Source: Alphaproteobacteria bacterium
Lineage (GTDB): Bacteria; Pseudomonadota; Alphaproteobacteria; Puniceispirillales; Puniceispirillaceae
Length of the DNA stretch: 12,108 nucleotides
Assembly (NCBI GenBank): GCA_016780695.1
Contig: JADHLK010000033.1
Location: forward strand, 1 to 12,108
Reading direction: 5' to 3'
Below, piece by piece: positions 1-7,307 of the stretch. The translations under genes were made by a program, and so were the position numbers. Under the pieces are notes generated by a model. It ran no database searches. It saw only the letters and a list, made by a program, of their open reading frames with translations, and was not told where the DNA came from. Numbering within the stretch: position 1 is the stretch's first letter; each line of letters begins with the position of its first letter.

Positions 1-206
1 CGGACTGTGCCATAGACAATCTGGGATGGGGCTGCATCGCGCACAGCTGCCAAAACAGTCGTGACTGGCCAGATTTGCGGCTGGCCGGGTTCCGGCTCTA
101 CCACCGGGCGGGTGGCCATCAGCCAGTTGAACCCCCAGACAAAAAGGGCCAGCACCAGCAAGGCTGGAACACCACGAACAAGCAGTTTTAACAAAAAAGA
201 GAGCAT
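1..206 (-). CDS. Efflux periplasmic adaptor subunit (HlyD/RND membrane fusion type), N-terminal fragment
   Basis: Reading the minus strand from the ATG at 206-204 gives an open frame of 68 codons to the window edge; the rest of the gene lies outside. The protein begins with a short basic stretch (KLLVRG), then a hydrophobic segment of about 18 residues (roughly residues 13-30) that would anchor it in the inner membrane, then a proline-rich linker. After this comes IWPVTTV and, about 15 residues later, IVYGTV. The spacing of a WPV strand followed by a YG-V strand after a proline-rich linker is typical of RND-pump adaptors of the HlyD-like superfamily, which bridge an inner-membrane pump to an outer-membrane channel. 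An AGGA ribosome site lies about 8 bases before the ATG. A nearby ATG at 213 is in another frame. The partner pump would be expected downstream, beyond position 1. The family call is an inference from a short N-terminus. Confidence 0.6.
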   Translation of the reverse strand, partial: MLSFLLKLLVRGVPALLVLALFVWGFNWLMATRPVVEPEPGQPQIWPVTTVLAAVRDAAPSQIVYGTV

Positions 207-363
207 TTATCATTTCCTGACAGCTGTGGCTTCATAAAAGACCTGCCGAGGCCGCTGATGCGCTTGTGCCAGAGACCTTGCCTGGTTTGTAACTATATAC
301 GCAAAAAAAGGAAGCTGGTTTGATCCCAGAGGTCCCGTTAACCCTTATGAAAGTCGCCTACAG
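207..363. promoter_or_regulatory. Divergent intergenic region between adaptor and MATE gene
   Basis: These 157 bases separate two divergently oriented genes, so they should hold promoters for both. The most AT-rich part is around 286-310 (a TATATA at 294-299 followed by a run of seven A at 303-309). I could not pair this with a good -35 box on either strand, so I name no promoter. A 7-base inverted pair, TTCATAA at 231-237 and TTATGAA at 345-351, sits near the two ends but is too short to call an operator. Confidence 0.4.
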
Positions 364-1770
364 TTGAACGAACAAAATGTCAAGATAAAGGCAGCTGGTG
401 AAACCGGCCTGACCGGGGAAATCAAGGCGATTTTGCATCTGGCCCTGCCGCTGGCCCTCTCGCAGCTGGTCTGGATTGGCATCAGCACCTCAGATATCTG
501 GATTATGGGCCGGATTGGCACGCTGGAGCTGGCTTCTGGATCGCTAGCGATGCGCTTTTACCAGCCCTTTTATTTCTGGACATTGGGGATGCTGTCCGTG
601 ACCACCGCTCTGATGGCCCAGGGATTAGGGGCCGGTGATGCCAGCCGGGTGCGGCGGGCCTTTCGCTCCGGGGTATTGCTGGCCAGCTTTTTCGGCTTGC
701 TTTTTGCGCTGCCGGTCTGGGCAGGCCCGTGGCTGCTGCCCTATCTGGGTCAGGATCCGGCCCTCGCCGCCTATGCCGGTGATTTTTTCCTGTGGACAGC
801 GATTGGCCTGCCGATCATTTTTGTCTTTCAGATGCTGCGTTTTTTTTCGGTCTCCATGGGCACCCCCTCCATGCAGCTTCTGGCTTCGGTTATCGGATTA
901 ATTGCCAATCTTGTGCTGAATGAGATTTTGGCCCTTGGCCTTGGCCCGCTGCCAGCAATGGGGCTGGGCGGCATCGCGGCGGCAACGACGATCAGCTATG
1001 CGATAACCGTGCTGATCATGATCTCCATTGTCGGGCGGCATGAGGACCTGAAAAAATGGGATATTTTCCGTAATTGGTGGCGGCTGGACCGCGCCTCGGT
1101 CAAGGGGATTTTGCGGCTCGGCACACCGACCGGCTTCATCGTGCTGAGCGAGACCAGTATGTTTGCCATTGTCTCGCTGATGCTGGGAGTGTTCGGGGCC
1201 GCCGCGCTGGCCGCCTCGGCGATTTCCTTTCAGGTGACCTCTATCGCTTTTATGTTGCCGCTGGCCGTGGGACAGGCAGCGCTGGTACGCACCGGGCGGG
1301 CCGCCGGGGCAGAGGATATTTCTGCCTTGCGCCAGACCGGGCGCGCCGCGATGACGCTGGCTATGGGCAGCGGATTAGTGAATATGCTGGTCATCCTGAT
1401 TTTCCGCGAGCAGCTGGCCGAGCTCTTTCTGGCCAGCAGTGACGGGCTGGTTGAACAGGTGGTAGTGCTGGCGATACCGATGTTGATAATCACCGCTCTG
1501 TTTCAGATTCCAGAGGCCTTGCAGGCGGTCACCATTGCTCTGTTGCGCGGCATGAATGACACTTTTTGGCCCGCCCTTATCAGCATGGCAGGCTATTGGG
1601 TTGTCGGGGTCGGGCTGGCTTGGGTATTTGGCTTCACCCTTGGGCTGGGGCCGACCGCAGTCTGGGGCGCGATTGGCATTGCGCTGGTGCTGAACGGCCT
1701 GATTATGGTCTCGCGCTGGTTCTGGCAGTTGAGACGCATCGCAACAGATGGCAGTATATTGAGAAACTGA
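364..1770 (+). CDS. MATE family efflux transporter
   Basis: This 468-residue polytopic membrane protein is an inner-membrane MATE (multidrug and toxin extrusion) exporter, a family that expels cationic or organic compounds in exchange for H+ or Na+. The two-halves architecture is visible: the first half opens with LALPLALSQLVW and an acidic residue D44 in SDIWIMGRIG, at the position of the conserved TM1 aspartate of NorM-type proteins; the second half ends with LLRGMNDTFWPALISMAGYW, the usual LRG-DT-P-GYW signature near TM10. Length matches the family (about 450). The start is uncertain: TTG at 364 is the only plausible start in this frame, which is open from 259 with no ATG or GTG before it, and no strong ribosome site precedes it. 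glnE follows after 21 bases, suggesting co-transcription. Substrate cannot be inferred. Confidence 0.9.
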   Translation: MNEQNVKIKAAGETGLTGEIKAILHLALPLALSQLVWIGISTSDIWIMGRIGTLELASGSLAMRFYQPFYFWTLGMLSVTTALMAQGLGAGDASRVRRAFRSGVLLASFFGLLFALPVWAGPWLLPYLGQDPALAAYAGDFFLWTAIGLPIIFVFQMLRFFSVSMGTPSMQLLASVIGLIANLVLNEILALGLGPLPAMGLGGIAAATTISYAITVLIMISIVGRHEDLKKWDIFRNWWRLDRASVKGILRLGTPTGFIVLSETSMFAIVSLMLGVFGAAALAASAISFQVTSIAFMLPLAVGQAALVRTGRAAGAEDISALRQTGRAAMTLAMGSGLVNMLVILIFREQLAELFLASSDGLVEQVVVLAIPMLIITALFQIPEALQAVTIALLRGMNDTFWPALISMAGYWVVGVGLAWVFGFTLGLGPTAVWGAIGIALVLNGLIMVSRWFWQLRRIATDGSILRN

Positions 1771-1791
1771 CCAAAGCAAAAAGGCCAACAG

Positions 1792-4626
1792 GTGATACAT
1801 AGCCCGGCAGAATTGGGTTGGCTGGCCCCGCAACTGCCCGCCGATGAACAGCTGGCCCGGCGCGGCCGGGAACGCGTTGATGCACTATGCCAGAGAGCAG
1901 GGTTTGACCTGCCTGAAAGCCAGTATAACCTCTATGCTGCCAGTCTGGCAGCAGCCCCGCATCTGGCCCAGCTGGCTGAAAAATGCCCAGCTGATCAGCT
2001 ACGCCGGATATTGGAGGGCGACCATGCGGCGGTGGCAGACGCAGCAGCTGCCCAGCTGGCCAGCCAGTTGGATGAGAAGCCGGATGAGATACAGCTGATG
2101 GCCGCGCTGCGCCAGTTTCGCGGGCAGGCCGGTCTGAACGCTGCTTTTGGTGAGCTGACCGGCCAGATCAGCATTGAGGCCAGCTGGGCTTTTTTGACAA
2201 GAGCCGCCGAACAGGGCTTGCAGACTGCCGTATCTTGGCTGCTGGCTGAGGCGACCGCAAAGAACCAGCTGGCTGAGGCGCGCGGTTTTGTAGTGTTGGG
2301 ACTTGGCAAGCTGGGGGCAGCTGAGCTGAATTACTCCTCAGACATTGATCTGATTTGCCTGCATGACCCGGCCGCCGCACCGCAGGCTGATTTCTTTGTC
2401 AAGCTGACCCGCCGACTGGTTCAGCTGCTCTCCAAACAGACAGGTGACGGGTTTGGCTGGCGGGTGGATTTGCGGCTGCGCCCGGATCCCGGGGCCACCA
2501 TGGTCAGCCTGCCGGTCGAAGCGGCGATAGGATATTATGAATCGCTGGCCCGCAGCTGGGAGAGGGCAGCCTTTATCCGGGCGCGCCCGCTGGCCGGAGA
2601 TCTGGCCATGGGTGAGCAATTCCTGACCCAGATAAGCCCCTTTGTCTGGCGCAAATCGCTGGATTTTACGGTGCTGGAAGATTTGCAAGGCTGGCTGCGC
2701 CATCTGCCGGTGCCGGATCAGTTTCACGGCTTTGATGTCAAGCTGGGCGCGTGGGGTATCCGCCATGCCGAGCTGCTGACCCATATTTTGCAAATGCTGG
2801 GCGGCGGGGCGAACCGGGCCCTGCGCAGCTACAATACGCTGACCGCGCTGACCCGTCTGGAGGAGGCAGGCCAGCTGCAGCCGGGACAGGCAGACCAGCT
2901 GGCCAGCTGCTACCGGGATTGGCGGCGGCTGGAACATCGCCTGCAATATCAGCGTGATGCCCATACCCACAATTTGCCTCGCAATGAAGAGGATTTTGAC
3001 CAGTTTGCCCGCTTTTGCGGCCAGCCGGATGCTGAAGCTCTGCGCCAGCTGCTGACCAGCCTGCAACAGCGCACCGAACAGGCGGCCCGCCATGGTTTGC
3101 TGGATAAGATGCTGGCCCGCCATGATGGCCGGGCCGATCAGACAGACCAGCTGCCTGCTGAGCCGGAAGCCCGGCAGGTCTGGCTAACCGGGCTTGGCTA
3201 TCAGCGCCCGCAAGATATGCTGGCGATTATTGAGGCCTGGATGGGCGGGCGCATCCCGGCCACCAGAGGCGAGCGGGCGCGGGCCTATCTTTCCAGCCTG
3301 TTGCCGCGTTTGATGCAGGAAATTGCTGCGGCTGCCGACCCGGATGCGGCCTTTGCCGCCTTTGCTGATATTATTGCCGGCCAATCCGCTGGGGCACAGA
3401 TTTTTGCGCTGCTGACCCATAATCCGCAGCTGACCGGGCTGATTTGCGATATCCTGATCCGGGCGCCCAGATTGACAGCCCTGCTGCGCCGCCATCCAGA
3501 GCTGATGGACCGGTTGCTGGATGCAGATTTCTTTACCCAGCTGCCAGCGGCAGACCAGCTGGCAGACAGGCTGGCCAGCGGCACAAATACCGGGGCGGTG
3601 GAAACAGCCTTGGACAGGCTGCGCGATCTGGTGCGCCAGCAACGCTTTCAGGCAGAGCTGCATCTGCTGCGCGGTCTCTCCAGCATGGCTGAGATAGAGG
3701 CGTGCTTTACCTGTCTGGCGGAACAGTCAGTAGCGATTGTTTTGCGGCTGGCCGAAACCGATATGAAGCGCGCGCATGGCCGCATTGACGGGCGCTTTGC
3801 AGTGATCGGCCTTGGCCGGTTGGGAGCCGGAACGATGACAGCTATCTCTGATCTGGATCTGGTCTGTCTCTATGACGGGCCGGAGGAGGCCGAATCAAGC
3901 GGCGAGCGCCCCCTTGGGCTGGGGGCTTTTCATATGCGCCTCACCCAGCGGCTGATAAATTGGCTCAGCGTCACCACAGCTGCCGGGGCGCTTTATGAGG
4001 TGGATATGCGGCTACGCCCGGATGGCAAAGCCGGGCCGCTGGCTTGCAGCTGGCAGCGCTTGCAAGATTATTTTGAAACGCAGGCCTGGAGCTGGGAAAA
4101 GCTGGCCTTGCGGCGGGGACGCGTAATCGCAGGCGATGCCAGTCTGGCAGAGGAGGTTTCCAGCTGGCTGGCTGGCCAGCGGGCGCACCTGCCAGCATTG
4201 CCGGAACTGGCCGCTGACATTGCCGGGATGCGCCGCAAGCTGGCCGCCAGTCAGCCCGGCTTTTGGCAGATGAAACAACAACCTGGCGGCTTGCTGGACG
4301 GGGAATTTCTGGACGGGCTGCTGGCCGCAGAGGCCCAGCAAAAAACCGGCAAGAAAACCCGCAAGCCTGCGCTTGACTGGCAGGCCAATCTGGCGCGCCA
4401 GCAACTCTTGCAGCATTGGCTCAGGATCGGGCTGGCAGAGCGGCCTTCTGTGAAGGGCGAACCGCTGGCCGGCCTGCCGGATTTGCTGTCTGAGGCGATG
4501 GCGACAGCACTCGGTCTGGCGGACACCAGCAAGCTGGTTTCCCAGCTGCAGGCAGATCGAGCCGAGCTGGCCGATTTGCTGGAGACCAAGCTGGCCAGCC
4601 ATACCAGCAGCCAGGCAGCGGATTAG
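1792..4626 (+). CDS. glnE: Bifunctional glutamine synthetase adenylyltransferase / adenylyl-removing enzyme
   Basis: GlnE attaches AMP to, and phosphorolytically removes it from, a tyrosine of glutamine synthetase, tuning ammonia assimilation in the cytoplasm under control of PII and glutamine. The 944 residues match the E. coli enzyme (946). Both nucleotidyltransferase domains are intact. The N-terminal adenylyl-removing domain has GLGKLGAAELNYSSDIDL with D184 and D186 and a third acidic residue D226 in WRVDLRLRP. The C-terminal adenylylating domain has GLGRLGAGTMTAISDLDL with D687 and D689 and D738 in YEVDMRLRPDGKAGP. The GTG start at 1792 has AAGG at 1781-1784 upstream. It lies 21 bases after the MATE gene, so it probably depends on the promoter upstream of that gene. 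It is unusually rich in Gln-Leu pairs encoded CAG CTG. Identification is secure; regulation by PII is known for the family, not seen here. Confidence 0.97.
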   Translation: MIHSPAELGWLAPQLPADEQLARRGRERVDALCQRAGFDLPESQYNLYAASLAAAPHLAQLAEKCPADQLRRILEGDHAAVADAAAAQLASQLDEKPDEIQLMAALRQFRGQAGLNAAFGELTGQISIEASWAFLTRAAEQGLQTAVSWLLAEATAKNQLAEARGFVVLGLGKLGAAELNYSSDIDLICLHDPAAAPQADFFVKLTRRLVQLLSKQTGDGFGWRVDLRLRPDPGATMVSLPVEAAIGYYESLARSWERAAFIRARPLAGDLAMGEQFLTQISPFVWRKSLDFTVLEDLQGWLRHLPVPDQFHGFDVKLGAWGIRHAELLTHILQMLGGGANRALRSYNTLTALTRLEEAGQLQPGQADQLASCYRDWRRLEHRLQYQRDAHTHNLPRNEEDFDQFARFCGQPDAEALRQLLTSLQQRTEQAARHGLLDKMLARHDGRADQTDQLPAEPEARQVWLTGLGYQRPQDMLAIIEAWMGGRIPATRGERARAYLSSLLPRLMQEIAAAADPDAAFAAFADIIAGQSAGAQIFALLTHNPQLTGLICDILIRAPRLTALLRRHPELMDRLLDADFFTQLPAADQLADRLASGTNTGAVETALDRLRDLVRQQRFQAELHLLRGLSSMAEIEACFTCLAEQSVAIVLRLAETDMKRAHGRIDGRFAVIGLGRLGAGTMTAISDLDLVCLYDGPEEAESSGERPLGLGAFHMRLTQRLINWLSVTTAAGALYEVDMRLRPDGKAGPLACSWQRLQDYFETQAWSWEKLALRRGRVIAGDASLAEEVSSWLAGQRAHLPALPELAADIAGMRRKLAASQPGFWQMKQQPGGLLDGEFLDGLLAAEAQQKTGKKTRKPALDWQANLARQQLLQHWLRIGLAERPSVKGEPLAGLPDLLSEAMATALGLADTSKLVSQLQADRAELADLLETKLASHTSSQAAD

Positions 4627-4646
4627 CTCTGAATAGCCTGGAATTC

Positions 4647-4674
4647 CAGCCGCCAGGTCGGGGCTGTCTTTTTT
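4647..4674 (+). terminator. Probable intrinsic terminator after glnE
   Basis: About 20 bases after the glnE stop, CAGCC (4647-4651) can pair with GGCTG (4662-4666) around a 10-base loop, followed at once by TCTTTTTT. The stem is short, but its position and the T run fit a Rho-independent terminator for the MATE-glnE unit. Confidence 0.55.
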
Positions 4675-4695
4675 ACGACGCAGGAACGGCGGATT

Positions 4696-4724
4696 TTGGA
4701 GAGCATTTCGGTTTTGGGTATGAA
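4696..4724 (+). promoter_or_regulatory. Candidate sigma70-type promoter for the MFS gene
   Basis: TTGGAG at 4696-4701 and TATGAA at 4719-4724 are separated by 17 bases, and lie after the glnE terminator and about 100 bases before the MFS start. The match is moderate (about four of six in each box). The rest of the 4675-4823 gap holds a small inverted pair, GACAG at 4757-4761 and CTGTC at 4767-4771, and no coding signal. Confidence 0.3.
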
Positions 4725-4823
4725 ATAGGGAGTTTTGAGGGAACAAAAAGAAGCAGGACAGACCACCTGTCAAGGGGCCCACGGGCCGCAACCTATCGCC
4801 AAGATGAGCCGGGACCGCCAGCC

Positions 4824-6116
4824 ATGTTTCACTCCCTTATTTCCAGCTGGACGCTGTTTTTCGGGCTTGCCATGATCATGATCGGCAATGGCTTGCAGCT
4901 GGTGCTGCTCGGCCTGCGCGCCGATCAGGCTGGCTATAGCACGCTGATGACCGGTGTGATGATGGGCGGCTATTTTTTGGGGCTGTTCCTTGGCTCTCTG
5001 GCGGTGCCGAAATTCCTCAGCCGGGTTGGCCATATCCGTATTTTCGGGGCGCTGGCCTCACTTGCCTCGGCAGCGGTGCTGCTGCATCTGGTGTTGGAAC
5101 AGCCGCTCATCTGGGCGCTGATGCGGCTGGTTACCGGGCTGAGCTATGCGGGGATGTATATTGTTGTCGAAAGCTGGCTGAATGACAAATCGACCAATGA
5201 AACACGCGGCCAGATGCTGTCTGTCTATATGATTATCACGATGGGCGGGATGGGGCTGGGCCAGCTGCTCGCCGGCAGTGATGATGGCCAGTCTGCGATG
5301 CTGTTTTTGCTGGCCTCGGTATTGGTTTCGCTGGCGGTGGTGCCGATTTTGCTGTCAGCAGCGAAAGCCCCGGACTTCAGCGAGCCGGAGCGGATATCGC
5401 TGCGCCGCCTCTGGCAAATTTCCCCGCTGGCGATGGCAGGCATGTTCCTGCAAGGGCTGTCAGTGGCGATGCTGTTCGGCATGGGGCCGAGCTTCGGACG
5501 GCAAATCGGGCTGAGCGCGGCAGAAGTGTCTGTTTTTATTGCCTCTGCCACTGTCGGGGTTTTGCTTTTGCAATATCCGCTGGGTCGGCTATCGGACCGC
5601 ACGGACAGGCGGCTGTTGATTCTGGGCTCTTCTGTGGTGGCTTTTGTGATTGCCGGTCTGGCGGTGCTGGCCAGCGGGGCCAGCTTCTATCTGCTGCTGC
5701 TCTTTATGACGCTTTATGGCGGGCTTAATCTAACGCTCTATTCAATGTTTATCGCCCATGCCAATGACTATCTGACGCCGCGCCAGATGGTCAGCACCGC
5801 CTCAGCCTTGCTGATGGTTAATGGTATCGGGGCGGTGCTGGGTTCGCCGCTGGTCGCGATGATGATGGAGCTGTTCGGCACGCTGGCCTATTTTGCCATG
5901 CTGGGTTTCAGCAATTTACTGTTGATTGGCTTTGTGCTGGTGCGGATACGCGCCCGTGCTGCCGTGCCGACCGAGGCACAGGGCCCGCTGGTGGCCTTTC
6001 CCGAGGCTGGCACCGCTGTGGCAGCAAGCCTGAACCCGGAAGCCGCCTGGCTGGAGGCTGAAAACAGCCCGGCAGATGAGGATGCGCTGGCCGACAACCC
6101 CTATCTGTCGCAATAG
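4824..6116 (+). CDS. MFS transporter, YcaD-like
   Basis: This 430-residue protein is an inner-membrane major facilitator superfamily transporter with two six-helix halves. It starts with a short hydrophilic N-terminus and alternates strongly hydrophobic stretches to about residue 385. VESWLND at residues 115-121 is characteristic of the YcaD-like branch, and GRLSDRTDRR at residues 254-263 is a motif A-type loop in the second half. The last 45 residues or so are hydrophilic and acidic, a cytoplasmic tail longer than most relatives carry. The ATG at 4824 is the first start in frame; the ribosome site (GGGA, about 9 bases upstream) is weak. It is separated from glnE by a probable terminator and followed by a strong one, so it is likely monocistronic. 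The substrate is unknown; YcaD itself has no established one that I can state. Confidence 0.88.
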   Translation: MFHSLISSWTLFFGLAMIMIGNGLQLVLLGLRADQAGYSTLMTGVMMGGYFLGLFLGSLAVPKFLSRVGHIRIFGALASLASAAVLLHLVLEQPLIWALMRLVTGLSYAGMYIVVESWLNDKSTNETRGQMLSVYMIITMGGMGLGQLLAGSDDGQSAMLFLLASVLVSLAVVPILLSAAKAPDFSEPERISLRRLWQISPLAMAGMFLQGLSVAMLFGMGPSFGRQIGLSAAEVSVFIASATVGVLLLQYPLGRLSDRTDRRLLILGSSVVAFVIAGLAVLASGASFYLLLLFMTLYGGLNLTLYSMFIAHANDYLTPRQMVSTASALLMVNGIGAVLGSPLVAMMMELFGTLAYFAMLGFSNLLLIGFVLVRIRARAAVPTEAQGPLVAFPEAGTAVAASLNPEAAWLEAENSPADEDALADNPYLSQ

Positions 6117-6146
6117 GGCGGCGCAGCCTTTTCGGTTAATCCTTTA

Positions 6147-6174
6147 TGACCAGCTATTATAACCCATCTGGTCA
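6147..6174. repeat. 7-base inverted repeat in the MFS 3' region
   Basis: TGACCAG (6147-6153) and CTGGTCA (6168-6174) are perfect complements around a 14-base AT-rich centre containing TATTATAA. It lies 30 bases after the MFS stop and about 40 bases before the strong terminator. It may be a 3' UTR hairpin or a protein-binding site; there is no T run after it. Confidence 0.4.
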
Positions 6175-6211
6175 GGCGATTTGGCCGGGCCAGACTGCCA
6201 TGATGATTAGC

Positions 6212-6251
6212 AAGCCACCGCCTTCCCCCCCTTGGCGGTGGCTTTTTTTTT
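6212..6251 (+). terminator. Strong intrinsic terminator
   Basis: A perfect 11-base stem, AAGCCACCGCC (6212-6222) with GGCGGTGGCTT (6234-6244), encloses an 11-base pyrimidine-only loop and runs into nine T (6243-6251). It points to the plus strand and lies 95 bases beyond the MFS stop, so it should end the MFS transcript and isolate the thermonuclease gene downstream. Confidence 0.92.
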
Positions 6252-6302
6252 GGATGAAAATGGGATAACATAAGTTAAATTTGATGTTCTGAGACAGGCT
6301 GG

Positions 6303-6818
6303 ATGATGGCTCCAATTTTGCGTGTCATGCTGGTTGTTTTGCTGCTGACCGGACAATCTGGCGCGGCTGAGACAGAAACTAAAACGCCGTTGGCGCGTTT
6401 GACCGGTGTGCAGGTGACCGCGATCACCGATGCTGACAGCCTGCGGGCCGGGCCGTTGCGGCTGCGCCTGTTCGGTGTGGATGCCCCGGAAATGCGCCAG
6501 AGCTGTGCTGACAAGGCCGGTCACCCCTATGCCTGTGGCAAGGCAGCGCGCAACTGGCTGGCCAGTTTTCTGCCAAAGGGGGCCGAGCTTTCCTGTGATC
6601 TGCTGGATCAGGATCGCTATGGCAGGCTGATTACCCGCTGTTTTTATCAAGGCAGCGACATAGCAGCCCAGCTGGTAGCGGCAGGCTGGGCTTTGGCTTG
6701 GCAGCGCTATTCAGAGGATTATCTGCCCCTCCAGACGCGCGCCAGAAACCGCAAGGCCGGGCTTTGGGCAGGCCAGTTTGACAGGCCCTGGGACTGGCGG
6801 CGCAAACAGCCAAAATAA
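6303..6818 (+). CDS. Exported thermonuclease (SNase-like) family protein
   Basis: This 171-residue protein belongs to the staphylococcal nuclease-like family, Ca2+-dependent phosphodiesterases that cut DNA or RNA. The N-terminus is a probable Sec signal (a hydrophobic run of about residues 4-16, with an alanine-rich cleavage region near residues 20-22), so the enzyme should act in the periplasm or outside. The active-site pattern is conserved: D43 and D45 in ITDADSL, R55 followed by LFGVDAPE with D60 and E63, and R105 and R108 in DRYGR. The residue after D60 is Ala where S. aureus nuclease has Thr, common in the wider family. Four cysteines (68, 78, 98, 113) could form disulfides in an oxidising compartment. 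Two adjacent ATGs (6303, 6306) are possible starts; the ribosome site is weak. It stands alone between a terminator and a convergent gene. Role in nutrient scavenging or nuclease defence is not determinable. Confidence 0.9.
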   Translation: MMAPILRVMLVVLLLTGQSGAAETETKTPLARLTGVQVTAITDADSLRAGPLRLRLFGVDAPEMRQSCADKAGHPYACGKAARNWLASFLPKGAELSCDLLDQDRYGRLITRCFYQGSDIAAQLVAAGWALAWQRYSEDYLPLQTRARNRKAGLWAGQFDRPWDWRRKQPK

Positions 6819-6859
6819 TCTGGGTCAGCTGGTGTGTGCGAACCAGCAGCAAGCCGGTC

Positions 6860-7279
6860 TCAGAGCAGGCCCAATTCCCGCAATTCGGCTGCCATATCAG
6901 CTGGCATCGCGGTCTGGCTGGACATATCTTGCGGCAAATCCTCAGGCGCGTCAGCCGCTTCAAGATAGCGCCAGCCCTGAAAAATACGGTGCTTGCGCGG
7001 CCAGACCGGAATCAAGGGCGGATGCAGCACAATACCGCAGGCCGCCCGCCCGTCAGCGCGGGTTATCTCTACCAGATCGGCGATCGGCTGGCGGGCCAGC
7101 ATCTGGCCCTTGATAATCCAGTAGATACAGCCGCCATCCAGCAATTCTTCAGCCCGCCGCGGCCAATTGCGGGTGGGATGCAGAATCGGCTTACCCGCCT
7201 TGGTTAGCCTGTCTTGCCAGCTTTTCAGCGAGTCAATCGAGACTGCCCCGACGCTCAGTTTTTTCAAATGCACAGCCAT
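6860..7279 (-). CDS. DUF1489 family protein
   Basis: The 139-residue product matches the DUF1489 family as I know it: an N-terminal LKKLSVGAVSIDSLKSWQ, then HPTRNWPRRAEELLDGGCIYWIIKG in the first third, ARQPIADL in the middle, FQGWRYLEAADAP in the second half, and a C-terminus ending in ELRELGLL. The family is small, cytoplasmic, found mainly in Alphaproteobacteria and has no established function. The ATG at 7279 begins 28 bases after the mgtE stop on the same strand, so both are probably one transcript. The gene ends 41 bases from the thermonuclease stop on the opposite strand, with only a weak 6-base hairpin between them and no T run. Length is normal for the family and the frame is intact. 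Confidence 0.9.
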   Translation of the reverse strand: MAVHLKKLSVGAVSIDSLKSWQDRLTKAGKPILHPTRNWPRRAEELLDGGCIYWIIKGQMLARQPIADLVEITRADGRAACGIVLHPPLIPVWPRKHRIFQGWRYLEAADAPEDLPQDMSSQTAMPADMAAELRELGLL

Positions 7280-7307
7280 TGTTTCTGCTTACGATAACCG
7301 CACCGGA

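Noticed and set aside
2338..3123. 261-codon open frame antisense to glnE
   Set aside because: It lies wholly within the intact glnE gene, has no ribosome site, and its product is low-complexity in Gln, Ala and Leu, as expected from the complement of a CAGCTG-rich gene.
4775..4788. GGCCC/GGGCC palindrome upstream of the MFS gene
   Set aside because: Short, two-base loop, and common by chance in GC-rich sequence; no supporting context.
4012..4791. 259-codon minus-strand frame across the end of glnE and the following gap
   Set aside because: It mostly mirrors glnE, resembles no family, and would read through the glnE terminator region in reverse.
6828..6847. Hairpin GCTGGT/ACCAGC between the thermonuclease and DUF1489 genes
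   Set aside because: Only six pairs around an eight-base loop and no T run on either strand, so I do not call a terminator.
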